This document shows positions 51,268-61,162 of a DNA stretch of 64,000 bases, piece by piece; within the stretch, counting starts at the first letter, position 1; every line of letters begins with the position of its first letter. A program made the position numbers and the translations under genes. Source of the stretch: UBA6522 sp965262365 (GTDB taxonomy: Bacteria; Pseudomonadota; Gammaproteobacteria; Steroidobacterales; Rariloculaceae); the NCBI GenBank assembly GCA_965262365.1, contig OZ253541.1, positions 3,224,001 through 3,288,000 on the forward strand. Direction: 5' to 3'. A model generated the notes under the pieces. That model was not told where the DNA came from and did not search any database. It saw nothing but the letters and a program-made list of their open reading frames with translations.

Positions 51268-52471
51268 CCGCCCAAGGATGCGTAGTGTATGTATTCGGCG
51301 TTGAACGGCGCCCGGCCACACGGGACAGCGCCGTTGCCAACTCGGCAACGCTCTGAAGGTTGTGGATCGAGCGGAACTCATCCACATGGGGCAAGATGAC
51401 CTTGATACCCGCAGCCAACGGCTGGAACCTGTCGTAGCGCAGCAGCGGATTCAGCCAGATCAGCGTTCGGCAGGACTTGTGGAGGCGTTCGATTTCCCGG
51501 GCCAGCCCCTCGCCGGCGTCACGGTCCAACCCGTCGCTGACGAGCAGCACGGTGGGAACCTGGGCCAGCACTCGGCGCGACCAGTCGCGATTGAATTCAT
51601 GCAGGCACTGGCCGATTCGAGTGCCGCCCTCCCAGTCCTTCGCCAGTCCCCCGACCGCGGACAGGGAACGGTCCACATCCCGGTAGCGCAGACAGCGGCT
51701 GACATTGGTTAGCCGGGTCGCGAACAGAAAGGTCGACACGCGTGTGTAGCGTTGCGCCATGGCGTGCGCGAAGTGCAGAAAAACACGTGAGTAAGTGGAC
51801 ATCGAACCGGAGATGTCGCACAGCATCACGAAGCTCGGGGGACGGTCGCGCTGCCGCCGCCGTATCAGCGGAATGGTATCGGGGCCGGTGCGCAACGATG
51901 CCCGCAGCGTCTTGCGCATGTCGATGCGCGTTCCCCGCGGGTGTGTCTGAAACCGGCGTCCGGGGATGGGTTTCACCGGCGGCGCCATGAGCCGTATCGC
52001 CGCTTGCGCCTCGGTCAGTTCGTCGCCCGACATCTCGTCGAAGTCCTTGTGTTTCAGGCGCTCCTGGCTCGACCAGGTCAGGCGGGCATCGAATTGCCGC
52101 TCAGCAGGCGGCTTCGAGACCTGATCGCGACCCTGGAACAGGGCCTCCGCCACCCGCCGGCTCAGCGGTTGCCGGCCTTTGGTGTTTGGCTGTGCATCCC
52201 CGGAAATGCCCTCCAGCGCACCCGGATCACGCCAGAAGAGAAAGAAAACCTGATCGAAAAACTCTCGCTGGTCAGGTCGGTTGACGAATACCGCGTGCAG
52301 CGTCCAGTACAGGTCGCTGCGCCGGGAGATGCCTACCGCTTGCACGGCCAGGACCGCATTGACCAGCTTTTCCGGGCTCACCGGAAACCCGACCCGCCGC
52401 AGCGCCCGGGCGAACCGGGCGAGATGTGCAAGCAACCGCTCTTCGGGTAGTGCAGACGACTTCGCTGTCAT
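51236..52471 (-). CDS. CoxE-like VWA-domain protein
   Basis: This 411-residue protein starts MTAKSSALPEERLLAHLARF and has the CoxE N-terminal helical part; its VWA domain shows the MIDAS residues in FVMLCDISGSMSTYSRVF and the later VLLVSDGLDRDAGEG. CoxE partners with the MoxR ATPase to insert metals or cofactors into CO-dehydrogenase-like molybdoenzymes. The start overlaps the MoxR gene by 4 bp. It is the last gene of the molybdenum hydroxylase operon and overlaps the DUF481 gene tail by 32 bp. Confidence 0.88.
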   Translation of the reverse strand: MTAKSSALPEERLLAHLARFARALRRVGFPVSPEKLVNAVLAVQAVGISRRSDLYWTLHAVFVNRPDQREFFDQVFFLFWRDPGALEGISGDAQPNTKGRQPLSRRVAEALFQGRDQVSKPPAERQFDARLTWSSQERLKHKDFDEMSGDELTEAQAAIRLMAPPVKPIPGRRFQTHPRGTRIDMRKTLRASLRTGPDTIPLIRRRQRDRPPSFVMLCDISGSMSTYSRVFLHFAHAMAQRYTRVSTFLFATRLTNVSRCLRYRDVDRSLSAVGGLAKDWEGGTRIGQCLHEFNRDWSRRVLAQVPTVLLVSDGLDRDAGEGLAREIERLHKSCRTLIWLNPLLRYDRFQPLAAGIKVILPHVDEFRSIHNLQSVAELATALSRVAGRRSTPNTYTTHPWAARTSIREIWR

Positions 52472-53385
52472 TGGGCGGCCGCGGCTCGGCTACCCGATCG
52501 GATCTCCTCCACGATGCGGGCAGCAGGGGCACCCCGCACTTTGGCCACGTCGTCCTGGTACTTGAGGATAACGCCCAGGGTGTCGCTGACCACACTGGGT
52601 TCAAGGCTTACGATGTCGAGTTGGTTCAGTGCCCTGGTCCAGTCCAGCGTCTCCGCGACACCGGGCACCTTGAAGAGTTCTTCGCCTCGAAGCCGCTGTA
52701 CGAAGGCGACAATTTCGCCGGCCAGACGGGCCGCCGCATCGGGCACCTTCACCCTGACGATCGCAAGCTCCCGCTCGGCGCTGGGGTAGTCGATCCAGTA
52801 GTAGAAGCAGCGCCGCTTCAATGCGTCATGAATCTCGCGGGTGCGGTTGGACGTGATGACCACCACGGGCGGGCTGTCCGCCCTGATCGTGCCGATCTCC
52901 GGAATGGAAACCTGGAAGTCCGCCAGGATTTCAAGGAGGTACGCTTCGAAAGGCTCATCGGCGCGATCCAGTTCATCGATGAGCAACACCGGAGGACCGT
53001 CATCGTGGGGCGCCAGCGCCTGCAACAGGGGCCGTTCGATGAGAAACCGCCGATCGAAGACATCGTCCGCGAGGCGTTGCCGCGAGCGTTCCCCCGCAGC
53101 CTCGGCGAGGCGAATCTCGATCATCTGCCGGGCGTAGTTCCACTCGTATACGGCTGAAGCCACGTCCAGCCCCTCGTAGCACTGCAACCGCAGCAGGCGC
53201 CGGCCCAGCGTGGCCGCCAGGACGTTGGCGACCTCGGTCTTGCCCACGCCGGCTTCGCCCTCGAGAAACAAGGGCCGGTTGAGCTTCAGCGCCAGAAATA
53301 CCGCGGTGGCCAGGCTCCGGTCCGCCACGTAGCGGCCGGCACCCAGCAACGCCTCGGTTTGGTCGACGCTGCCTGGAATCTCCAC
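52468..53385 (-). CDS. MoxR-family AAA ATPase (CoxD-like)
   Basis: This 305-residue protein carries the MoxR Walker A PLFLEGEAGVGKTEVANVLA, Walker B PPVLLIDELDRADEPFEAYL and sensor motif VVVITSNRTREIHDALKRRC. CoxD-type ATPases remodel molybdenum hydroxylases during maturation. It is directly coupled to the CoxE-like gene by ATGA and preceded by the FAD-subunit gene, the standard order in such clusters. Confidence 0.9.
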   Translation of the reverse strand: MEIPGSVDQTEALLGAGRYVADRSLATAVFLALKLNRPLFLEGEAGVGKTEVANVLAATLGRRLLRLQCYEGLDVASAVYEWNYARQMIEIRLAEAAGERSRQRLADDVFDRRFLIERPLLQALAPHDDGPPVLLIDELDRADEPFEAYLLEILADFQVSIPEIGTIRADSPPVVVITSNRTREIHDALKRRCFYYWIDYPSAERELAIVRVKVPDAAARLAGEIVAFVQRLRGEELFKVPGVAETLDWTRALNQLDIVSLEPSVVSDTLGVILKYQDDVAKVRGAPAARIVEEIRSGSRAAAAQ

Positions 53386-53406
53386 GAGGGACAGAGAGTG
53401 GCGGTA

Positions 53407-54201
53407 TCAGCCGGCCGCCGCCACCGCCCGCTTGGCCATCACGGTGACGAGGTGGGCACGATACTCAGCCGACGCATGGAGATCTTCGTTGAGCCCGTCC
53501 GCCGAGACCGAGATGTCGGCCACGGCCTCCTGGGCAAAGTTCGCCGCCAGCGCCTGCTCCATCTCCACCACCCTGAAGGCGCTGGACCCGGCGCCGGTCA
53601 CCGCCACGCGGATCCCCTCGCTGCCCTGGGAGACCATCACGCCGACGATCGCGTAGCGGGAAGCCGGATTCGGGAACTTCATGTAGGCCGCCCGCTCGGG
53701 TACGGGAAAACTCACCGCAGTGACCAATTCCCCCGGCTCGAGCGCGGTCTCAAACATTCCGGTGAAGAAGTCATCCCCCGCGATGGTTCGGGAGTCGGTA
53801 TGCACTGTTGCACCGAGCCCCAAGACAGCCGCCGGATAGTCCGCAGCCGGATCGGCATTGGCGATGGAACCGCCGATGGTGCCCCGGTTGCGTACCTGGG
53901 GGTCGCCGATGGATTCGGCCAGGTCCGCAAGCGCGGGAATCGCCTGCCTCACTTCGGCCGACGCGGCCACTGTGGCGTGGGTGGTCATGGCGCCGATCGC
54001 CACCGCGCCGTCGCCCGTCCGTATCCCCTTGAGTTCGCTGAGGCCAGCTAGATCAATGACGTCCGAAGGACCGGCGAGCCTGAACTTCAGTACCGGGATC
54101 AACGTCATGCCGCCCGCGAGATATGAAGCGTCTTCGGACTGAGCCAGGGACGCCACCGCGTCGGATACCGAGCTTGCACGTCGATAATTGAACTCGTACA
54201 T
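53407..54201 (-). CDS. FAD-binding (CoxM-like) subunit of a molybdenum hydroxylase
   Basis: From ATG 54201 this is a 264-residue protein with the FAD-binding motifs AGGMTLIPVLKFRLA and TIGGSIANADPAADYPAAVL of the CoxM/xanthine-dehydrogenase medium subunit. The C-terminal domain has the usual VAVTGAGSSAFRV. It takes electrons from the iron-sulfur subunit to FAD. It starts 5 bp after the large-subunit stop and lies within the same operon. Confidence 0.9.
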   Translation of the reverse strand: MYEFNYRRASSVSDAVASLAQSEDASYLAGGMTLIPVLKFRLAGPSDVIDLAGLSELKGIRTGDGAVAIGAMTTHATVAASAEVRQAIPALADLAESIGDPQVRNRGTIGGSIANADPAADYPAAVLGLGATVHTDSRTIAGDDFFTGMFETALEPGELVTAVSFPVPERAAYMKFPNPASRYAIVGVMVSQGSEGIRVAVTGAGSSAFRVVEMEQALAANFAQEAVADISVSADGLNEDLHASAEYRAHLVTVMAKRAVAAAG

Positions 54202-54206
54202 GACCG

Positions 54207-56549
54207 TTATTCTCCTTGTGCCGATTGCAGCGCCGCCCAGACTTTCTCCGGGGTCGCGGGCATGTCCACGTGCGCCACGCCAATCGCATCGGTAATGGCG
54301 TTGATCAGGGCCGCGGGTGCGGCAATCGCGCCGGCCTCGCCGCAACCCTTCACGCCCAGCGGATTGTGGGGACAGGGCGTTTCCGTGGTCTCGATTACGA
54401 AGCTGGGCAAGTCGTCGGCCCGGGGGATGCAGTAGTCCGTCAGCGAACCGGTGAGTAGCTGCCCTGACTCCTCGTCGTAGATACAGTGTTCCAGCAGCGC
54501 CTGACCGACACCGTGGGCGATGCCGCCGTGCACCTGGCCGTCGACGATCATCGGATTGATGATCTTGCCGAAGTCGTCTACCGCGTTCCAGTTGACGATC
54601 TGCGTGCGGCCGGTTTCCGGGTCCACTTCCACCTCGCAGATGTGGCATCCGGCCGGGAAGGTGAAGTTTTTCGGATCGTAGAACGCGCCCTCGTCGAGAC
54701 CGGGCTCCAGCGTGTCAAGCGGATAGTTGTGAGGCACATAGGCCGACAGCGCGACGTCGCCGAAGCCCACCGCCTTGTCGGTGCCACGCACCCGGAACTC
54801 GCCGGACTCGAAATCGATGTCCGCCTCACCGGCCTCCAGCGCATGGGCGGCGATCTTCCTGCCCTTGGCGACGATCTTGTCCAGCGCCTTGGAGATCGCC
54901 GAACCGCCCACGGCCAGCGAGCGGGACCCGTAGGTACCCATGCCGAAGGGGATCTGGTCGGTATCGCCGTGGACCACGTCGACGTTCTCGAAAGGTATGC
55001 CCAGCCGATCGGAGACGATCTGCGCGAACGTGGTCTCGTGGCCCTGCCCGTGGGAATGGGAACCCGTGTAAACGGTGACCGAACCGGTCGGATGCACCCG
55101 TACCTGCGCGGCCTCGTACAGTCCGGCCCGAGCGCCGATGATTCCGGCCACATTCGAGGGTGCCAGGCCGCAGGCCTCGATGTAGCCGGCAAAGCCGATA
55201 CCGCGCAATCGACCGCGGTTCCTGGCTTCTTCACGACGCTGGGCGAAACCGGTGTAGTCGGCCAGTTCCACGGCCCGATCCACTATCGGCACGTAATTGC
55301 CGCTATCGTACTGCACGATCACCGGGGTCTGGTACGGGAAGGCATCCGGCGGGACGAAGTTGCGGCGGCGGATTTCCACCGGATCGATTCCAAGCTCGCG
55401 CGCGGCCATTTCCACCACCCGCTCCACCAGGAAGGTGGCTTCCGGCCGGCCGGCGCCCCTTTCGGCGTCTATCGGCGCCGTGTTGGTAAAGACGCCGTCC
55501 ACGTTGCAGCGGATCGCGGGCGTGGTGTAGAGACCCGCCAGCAGCGTCCCATAGAGATACGTCGGGATCAGCGGCGCGAAGGTCGACAGGTACGCGCCCA
55601 TATTGGCCTTCGTATGCACTCGCAGGCCGAGAAACTCCCCTTCGGAAGTGCACGCCAGTTCCACGCGTGTGACGTGGTCCCGGCCGTGGGTATCGGAGAG
55701 GAAGGATTCGCTGCGTTCAGCGGTCCACTTCACCGGCCGTCCCACCTGTTTCCCGGCCCAGGTAACGGCGACTTCCTCCGGATAGTGAGGAATCTTCGAT
55801 CCGAAACCTCCGCCCACATCAGGCGAAACCACGCGCAGCTTGTGCTCCGGGATGCCTAGAACGAAGGCGCCCATGAGCAGCCGGACCACGTGCGGATTCT
55901 GACTGGTGGTATACAGCGTATACCTGTCGTGAGCCGGATCGAACTCGCCGATGGCGGCCCGGGGTTCGATGGCATTCGGGCACTTGCGGTTGTTGACCAG
56001 TTCCAGGGTGGTCACGTGATCCGCCTTGGCAAACGCCGCATCGGTGGCCTCGGCATCGCCGATTCCCCACGAGAAACAACTGTTGTCGGGCAGGTCGTGA
56101 ATGGTCGGCGAGCCCTTAGCCAGCGCCGTCTCCATGGAGACCACCGCGGGGAGTTCGTCGTAGTCCACGACGACCGCTTCGGCCGCATCCCTGGCCTGCT
56201 CCGGGGTCTGCGCGATAACCATCGCGACCATGTCGCCCACGAAGCGCACCTTGCCCTGCGCCAGTACCGGGCGCGGCGGCTCGTTCATGGGTCCGCCGTC
56301 GGGGGCGAATCCGCAGGGGACGCCGCCGACCCCATCCAGGTCATCGCCCGTGAACACGGCCACGACGCCGGGCATGGCCCTGGCGGCTTCGCAATCCACG
56401 GAGTTCAGGTTGGCATGTGCCACGTCTGAACGAACGAAGACCGCATGGGTCTGGCCGGGCCGGGCGATATCGTCGGTGTAGTTGCCCTGTCCGGTGAGAA
56501 AGCGGTAATCCTCTTTGCGGGTTACCGCAGCGCCGATTCCAGTATCCAT
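54207..56549 (-). CDS. Molybdenum-cofactor large subunit (CoxL-like), not form I
   Basis: This 780-residue protein of the xanthine-oxidase/CoxL family begins RKEDYRFLTGQGNYTDDIAR. Molybdopterin-binding blocks include VSPDVGGGFGSKIPHYPEEV, GSHSHGQGHETTFAQIVSDR, RSLAVGGSAISKALDKI and the active-site Glu in GVKGCGEAGAIAAPAALINA. Form I CO dehydrogenases carry AYXCSFR at the active-site loop. Here the equivalent loop is DAERGAGRPEA, with no Cys or Ser, closer to form II (AYRGAGR). So oxidation of CO is unlikely; an aromatic or heterocyclic substrate is more likely. Stop-to-start spacing with the FAD subunit is 5 bp. Confidence 0.92.
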   Translation of the reverse strand: MDTGIGAAVTRKEDYRFLTGQGNYTDDIARPGQTHAVFVRSDVAHANLNSVDCEAARAMPGVVAVFTGDDLDGVGGVPCGFAPDGGPMNEPPRPVLAQGKVRFVGDMVAMVIAQTPEQARDAAEAVVVDYDELPAVVSMETALAKGSPTIHDLPDNSCFSWGIGDAEATDAAFAKADHVTTLELVNNRKCPNAIEPRAAIGEFDPAHDRYTLYTTSQNPHVVRLLMGAFVLGIPEHKLRVVSPDVGGGFGSKIPHYPEEVAVTWAGKQVGRPVKWTAERSESFLSDTHGRDHVTRVELACTSEGEFLGLRVHTKANMGAYLSTFAPLIPTYLYGTLLAGLYTTPAIRCNVDGVFTNTAPIDAERGAGRPEATFLVERVVEMAARELGIDPVEIRRRNFVPPDAFPYQTPVIVQYDSGNYVPIVDRAVELADYTGFAQRREEARNRGRLRGIGFAGYIEACGLAPSNVAGIIGARAGLYEAAQVRVHPTGSVTVYTGSHSHGQGHETTFAQIVSDRLGIPFENVDVVHGDTDQIPFGMGTYGSRSLAVGGSAISKALDKIVAKGRKIAAHALEAGEADIDFESGEFRVRGTDKAVGFGDVALSAYVPHNYPLDTLEPGLDEGAFYDPKNFTFPAGCHICEVEVDPETGRTQIVNWNAVDDFGKIINPMIVDGQVHGGIAHGVGQALLEHCIYDEESGQLLTGSLTDYCIPRADDLPSFVIETTETPCPHNPLGVKGCGEAGAIAAPAALINAITDAIGVAHVDMPATPEKVWAALQSAQGE

Positions 56550-56553
56550 TCCG

Positions 56554-57024
<471 letters not shown>

Positions 57025-57163
57025 ATCCTGTCTCCTGTTATTGGTTACCGTTGGTACGTCCGCGAAAAGATAGCATAAAGTCCTGGGGCTGGCGTGCATT
57101 GCTTTGCAATGTGCGTGGGAAGCCGGTCGACGGCCAACACAACAGAGGAACGAGCGATTTGGA

Positions 57164-57544
57164 TCAGGTCCGAAAGCCCAATATCGAAGCTGTCGCGTGC
57201 TGCCTTTTGTCAAGCGTGATGAAGTACATTTTGCTCGGGTCCGGAGCGATATAAAGCGCCGTCGCCATGTGCCACAAATCTGCGCCTTTCATGTAACCGG
57301 CGTCGAGCACCACGGCAATTTCCGGGGACAGCGGCCGATTGGGCATAACCCAATCAACTCGCGAAAGGCGATTTGCTTCGAAGCGGCGACGCTCCCGAGC
57401 GTAGACTGACCGCAACTCTGCTTCCAGCAGATTGGACGAAACAATGCTGGTGAATTCGTTCAGGCGTTGCGCCATGGCATCGCTGCCCGGCTCGCCAAAG
57501 GCTGCGGCGGCCAGAGCCGAAGTATCCACGTACGCGATAGTCAT
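57164..57544 (-). CDS. vapC: VapC-type PIN-domain toxin
   Basis: This 126-residue protein reads MTIAYVDTSALAAAAFGEPG with the first catalytic Asp, the second acidic site in SSNLLEAELRSVYARERRRF and the C-terminal GYMKGADLWHMATALYI followed by YFITLDKRQHATA. All PIN acidic residues appear present, so it should be an active RNase. The ATG overlaps the antitoxin stop by one base (TAATG). It is intact, in contrast to the truncated vapC at 1578. Confidence 0.9.
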   Translation of the reverse strand: MTIAYVDTSALAAAAFGEPGSDAMAQRLNEFTSIVSSNLLEAELRSVYARERRRFEANRLSRVDWVMPNRPLSPEIAVVLDAGYMKGADLWHMATALYIAPDPSKMYFITLDKRQHATASILGFRT

Positions 57545-57831
57545 TAGTCCCGCTCGGAGAGGAAGCGGTCGAGGGCGCCCGGCGACGGCTCGCCCGGAAC
57601 TATTTCCGTACGAGGTCCTGCGGAACGAATCAGAATTCCCTGCCGCCTCAATCTCTCAAGCCGCGCTTCAAGGGATTCGGACTTTTCCGCAGGGCGAATT
57701 TCCGCCACCGGTTCTCCTCTATAGGAGATCGTGATGGTTCTGCCTTCGCGCACCTGGCGGATCACTTCCGAAAAGCGCGCTTTTGCCTCGTACACCGAAT
57801 ACAGGTCTGCCACTGACGTCGCTCCGCTCAC
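57544..57831 (-). CDS. Phd/YefM-family antitoxin
   Basis: This 95-residue protein has the Phd/YefM pattern SVYEAKARFSEVIRQVREGR, TITISYRGEPVAEIRPAEKS in the DNA-binding half, followed by a tail LEARLERLRRQGILI that should bind the PIN toxin. Such pairs are self-repressed, which fits the palindrome in the spacer of the promoter at 57874-57902. Translationally coupled to the toxin. Confidence 0.9.
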   Translation of the reverse strand: MSGATSVADLYSVYEAKARFSEVIRQVREGRTITISYRGEPVAEIRPAEKSESLEARLERLRRQGILIRSAGPRTEIVPGEPSPGALDRFLSERD

Positions 57832-57873
57832 GATGAATTCGTTGATGGCCCGGAGTCCGAGCCGCCAGAGATC

Positions 57874-57902
57874 AGTCTATCTAGTCAGACTAGTCATGGC
57901 AA
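57874..57902 (-). promoter_or_regulatory. Promoter-operator of the Phd/VapC operon
   Basis: On the reverse strand TTGCCA (57902-57897), a 17-bp spacer and TAGACT (57879-57874) form a sigma-70-like promoter. Inside the spacer is the perfect palindrome CTAGTCAGACTAG (57881-57893), a likely antitoxin operator. The -10 lies 43 bp before the antitoxin start. Confidence 0.6.
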
Positions 57903-58020
57903 CAGGATCTACGGATGGCAGGCCCTGGCGCGGACTTGCACCGAGGCAACCCTGTGGCTGTATTCCCCGAGCGTCAACACCGCGATTCCTGCGGTGCTGA
58001 CGCTCCGTAAGGGAACGGTA

Positions 58021-59157
58021 CTAAGGCCGGTAACTGGCCACCGGCGGCAGGTACGAGCCGGTGCGTTCCGGCGGCGCCGCCTCGGCGACCACCGGAAGTA
58101 CCAGCGTGCCGATGCCGTCGATGCTCGCCCGGATGGTTTCGCCAGGCTGCAGGAAGCGCTGCTCGCCGCGCACCGCGGTGCCGGCGCCGGTGCCGCCCGA
58201 CGTGCCGTTATTGAGCACATCGCCGGGGAACATCGTAATGATCGAGGAACCGTACTCGATCAATTCATAGATCGAATGGATCATGTCCCCGGGTCCGGCC
58301 CGTTGCATGACCTCGCCATCCACCTCCAGAACCTGCTCCAGCCGCACCATGGGATCGCCGTAGAACTCCTTGGGTACGATCCACGGACCGATCGGGGCGA
58401 AGGTGTCATGGCCCTTGCCGACCAGCCAGTCCGAACCGGGACGCGAATTCGGCGGCCGTCCGCCTCGGTCGGAAATATCCAGGCTGACCATGTAGCCGAA
58501 GATGTAGCCCTCGGCATCCTCGGCCGATACGTATTTGGCGGTACGACCGATCACTACGGCCAGTTCCACTTCCCAGTCGATTCGGTCGCGGCCCCAGGGT
58601 ACGACCACGTCGTCACCGGTACCGATGACCGCGCCCTCGGTGGGCTTGATGAACAGGTAGGGGATACCCCGGCTGGCACGCCGGGCCTCCGCCGCCGCGC
58701 GCTGTTCCTCCGGCGTATTGGCTTCTGCCACATGGCTGTAGAAGTTCACGGCGGCGTTGAGCATCTTGCCCGGCATCAGCGGCGCCAGCGTGCGCACATC
58801 GGCCACGTCGTGAACGAAGTCCGCACGGTTGTCTCCACTCAGGCGCTCATTGGCCACCATGTAGTTGACGATCTCGTAGAGCCGATACTTCAGCCCGTAC
58901 TCGTAGCGGCCGATCAGGTCCTTCATGTCCGCGGGCATCGGGAGAGCCACGTGATCCAGACTTTGCTCCAGCGCCTGGTTGGCGGCATTGAGCTCGATGA
59001 TCAACTCGTCCCCCAGGACGATTCCGATACGCGAATCGCCTTCGCCCGTGACCTCGAACGTGCCGAGCTTGAACGGTTCGACGCTGGTCATCGCGGTTTG
59101 CGCAATTGCCGTACCGGCAAGCATCAGCGCCGCAAACAGAGTCAGGAGTCTATTCAT
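58021..59157 (-). CDS. Exported fumarylacetoacetate-hydrolase-fold protein
   Basis: From ATG 59157 this is a 378-residue protein with a signal peptide (LLTLFAALMLAGTAIAQ) and the FAH fold: PYLFIKPTEGAVIGTGDDVV, IDWEVELAVVIGRTAKYVSA, GYMVSLDISDRGG and FPGDVLNNGTSGGTGAG. The metal-binding Glu/Asp (DWEVELAVVIG) are present. FAH-fold enzymes are normally cytoplasmic and hydrolyse carbon-carbon bonds in aromatic breakdown; export to the periplasm is unusual, and gives this one an unknown role. It is 110 bp after the MscS-family gene. Confidence 0.82.
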   Translation of the reverse strand: MNRLLTLFAALMLAGTAIAQTAMTSVEPFKLGTFEVTGEGDSRIGIVLGDELIIELNAANQALEQSLDHVALPMPADMKDLIGRYEYGLKYRLYEIVNYMVANERLSGDNRADFVHDVADVRTLAPLMPGKMLNAAVNFYSHVAEANTPEEQRAAAEARRASRGIPYLFIKPTEGAVIGTGDDVVVPWGRDRIDWEVELAVVIGRTAKYVSAEDAEGYIFGYMVSLDISDRGGRPPNSRPGSDWLVGKGHDTFAPIGPWIVPKEFYGDPMVRLEQVLEVDGEVMQRAGPGDMIHSIYELIEYGSSIITMFPGDVLNNGTSGGTGAGTAVRGEQRFLQPGETIRASIDGIGTLVLPVVAEAAPPERTGSYLPPVASYRP

Positions 59158-59269
59158 GATTTTCACCGATTGGTTGTCTTGAGTCGGGTGTTGTTTCTTC
59201 GAGTGCCCGGAAAACTATCGCGTCGACATGTTGCTGCGACGGCCCGCGCCTGTTATCTGCCTCCAACAG

Positions 59270-60544
59270 CTAACTTTCGCGCGTGCGAGTCGGGCTGTCA
59301 AGCTGAAGGGAACCGCGCAGGGCCGCGACGTCGGTTCCGCTCGGCGACTGGAACACGCTCAAACCGAATTCACCGCACTGGGCGAGCACATGTTCGAAGA
59401 TATCCGCCTGAATACCTTCGTATACAGCCCATTCGGTGGTACTGGTAAAGCAGTATATCTCGATGGGTATGCCCTTCTCTCCTACGTTAAGCTGGCGCAC
59501 CAACAGGGTCATCTCGCGATGGATCTGCGGATGGTTCTGAAGATAGTTCCACAGGTAGGCCCGGAATGTACCGAGGTTGGTCAGCCGGCGCAGATTCACG
59601 TTGGCCGTCTGAGGACCACCCAGCGCGGCATTGTAGGCAGCCAGTTCGTCGCGCTTGCGTTGGACGTAGTCGCGCAGCAGCGTGAAGCGGGTGAACCGCT
59701 CCACCTCGTCATCGGTCAGGAATCGCACCGAGCCTGCGTCGATGTTGATGGAGCGCTTGATCCGGCGTCCGCCCGAATCCTGCATGCCGCGCCAGTTCCT
59801 GAACGATTCGCTGATCAGCTTGTGGGTCGGGATGGTGGTGATCGTCTTGTCCCAGTTCTGCACCCGGATGGTATGCAGCGCGAGATCCACCACGTCGCCG
59901 TCGGCGTTGTACTGCGGCATTTCGATCCAGTCGCCGACCCTGACCATGTCCAGGGTGGTGAGCTGGATACTCGCGACCAGCGACAGGATCGTGTCCCTGA
60001 AGACCAGCAGCAGAATCGCCGTCATGGCCCCGAAACCGGTCAACAGAACGACCGGCGATCGTGCCATCAGCGCCGAAATGACGAATACGGCACCCAGGAT
60101 GTATACCGCGATCTGCGCAACCTGCATAAAACCCTTGATCGGCCGGTCCCTGGCGACGGGCCAGGTTTCATAGATCGCGTTCCCGGCGCTGAGCAGCGCA
60201 CCGACCGCGAGCGCGACCGCCAGCGCCAGCCAGGCCATCGCAACGTTGGCGATGATCTGTGAGAGCGAATCGCCGAGACCGGGCACATGGGCAACGCCGA
60301 AGTACACGACCAACGCCGGTATTGCATGCGCCAACCGGTCAAATACGCCATGTTCGAGGACGATGTCGTCCCATTGCTGGCTGGTGCGCCCGGCGATGCT
60401 GCTCAGGAGTCCGATCAAACGGTGTTTGACGAGCAAATTGAGGAGCACGCCGACAAGCACCAGAACGGCGACGCTGCCGAGGGTGTGAACAATTAAGGGA
60501 AGGTCGGAAAACCAGCCCGTCAGGCTGTCAAGCACTTGGTTCAT
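59270..60544 (-). CDS. Mechanosensitive channel (MscS superfamily, YbdG-like)
   Basis: This 424-residue protein has five membrane segments ending in the pore helix and the MscS domain VRVGDWIEMPQYNADGDVVD, LALHTIRVQNWDKTITTIPT and HKLISESFRNWRGMQDSGGR. The C-terminal cytoplasmic domain reads KGIPIEIYCFTSTTEWAVYE. The insert between MscS parts and the motif order match the YbdG (MscM) branch. It releases solutes under osmotic downshift or senses membrane tension. Its gene follows the oxidase cluster with 21 bp spacing. Confidence 0.9.
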   Translation of the reverse strand: MNQVLDSLTGWFSDLPLIVHTLGSVAVLVLVGVLLNLLVKHRLIGLLSSIAGRTSQQWDDIVLEHGVFDRLAHAIPALVVYFGVAHVPGLGDSLSQIIANVAMAWLALAVALAVGALLSAGNAIYETWPVARDRPIKGFMQVAQIAVYILGAVFVISALMARSPVVLLTGFGAMTAILLLVFRDTILSLVASIQLTTLDMVRVGDWIEMPQYNADGDVVDLALHTIRVQNWDKTITTIPTHKLISESFRNWRGMQDSGGRRIKRSINIDAGSVRFLTDDEVERFTRFTLLRDYVQRKRDELAAYNAALGGPQTANVNLRRLTNLGTFRAYLWNYLQNHPQIHREMTLLVRQLNVGEKGIPIEIYCFTSTTEWAVYEGIQADIFEHVLAQCGEFGLSVFQSPSGTDVAALRGSLQLDSPTRTRES

Positions 60545-60565
60545 GGTTCGATGGTTGAGTGGGGT

Positions 60566-61162
60566 TCAGGTTGCCCGCTCAGGCTCGGTTGCAAATTCGC
60601 CGAAGAATACCGGAATCACCCAGGTAATGCTCAGGGCAATGGCGACCACGATCATTCCACGGCCGAGCCAGACCTGGTCGCTCAGGAGGTAGTTGTTGCA
60701 GAATCGATCCGGCGATATGAGATACAACCAGCCGAGTCGAAACAGCATGGCGAGAAACTCGATCTTGACGACACCGCGTGCCACAGGATGGAGTCGTGAC
60801 CAGCTCCAAGCCAACGGCATGCCCGCCAGCAGGACCAGCGAAAGGTACTTGGCGGCAGCGATCGTGTCGCTGGTAATTGACCCATCCAGCCAGCGCGGAA
60901 TCATCCAGAACGCGATCGTAAAGCTCACCAGCAGGATGCCGGGGATTCCACCGCCGTTGGCGGCCTTCAGGACAGGCCGGATTCGCGGCTCGACACACCG
61001 GCCGAAAACAAAGCCGACCAATACGACAATCGGGATCTGAACCAGTACGTGCCCCAGCATCGTCGACGCCATCCACCCACCTACGGGCGTGGCGACGATG
61101 GCGACCAAGACCGCCGCTGAAAGACACAGCATGCCGTCCAAACGGGCTGGAAAACGGTTCAA
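60566..61162 (-). CDS. Polytopic membrane protein of an oxidase operon
   Basis: This 198-residue protein has six hydrophobic segments, including MLCLSAAVLVAIVATPVGGW and VLVQIPIVVLVGFVFG. I do not recognise the family with certainty; genes of this kind next to SCO and oxidase genes are often assembly factors (CtaG-like membrane proteins). The stop-start overlap with the SCO gene (4 bp) couples its expression. It contains scattered His residues but no clear metal site. Confidence 0.55.
   Translation of the reverse strand: MNRFPARLDGMLCLSAAVLVAIVATPVGGWMASTMLGHVLVQIPIVVLVGFVFGRCVEPRIRPVLKAANGGGIPGILLVSFTIAFWMIPRWLDGSITSDTIAAAKYLSLVLLAGMPLAWSWSRLHPVARGVVKIEFLAMLFRLGWLYLISPDRFCNNYLLSDQVWLGRGMIVVAIALSITWVIPVFFGEFATEPERAT

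Noticed and set aside
54486..55859. Long plus-strand open frame opposite the CoxL-like gene
   Set aside because: No family, skewed composition, and the reverse strand has an intact molybdenum hydroxylase.
54207..56549. Form I carbon monoxide dehydrogenase
   Set aside because: The AYXCSFR loop is absent; the equivalent loop is DAERGAGR.
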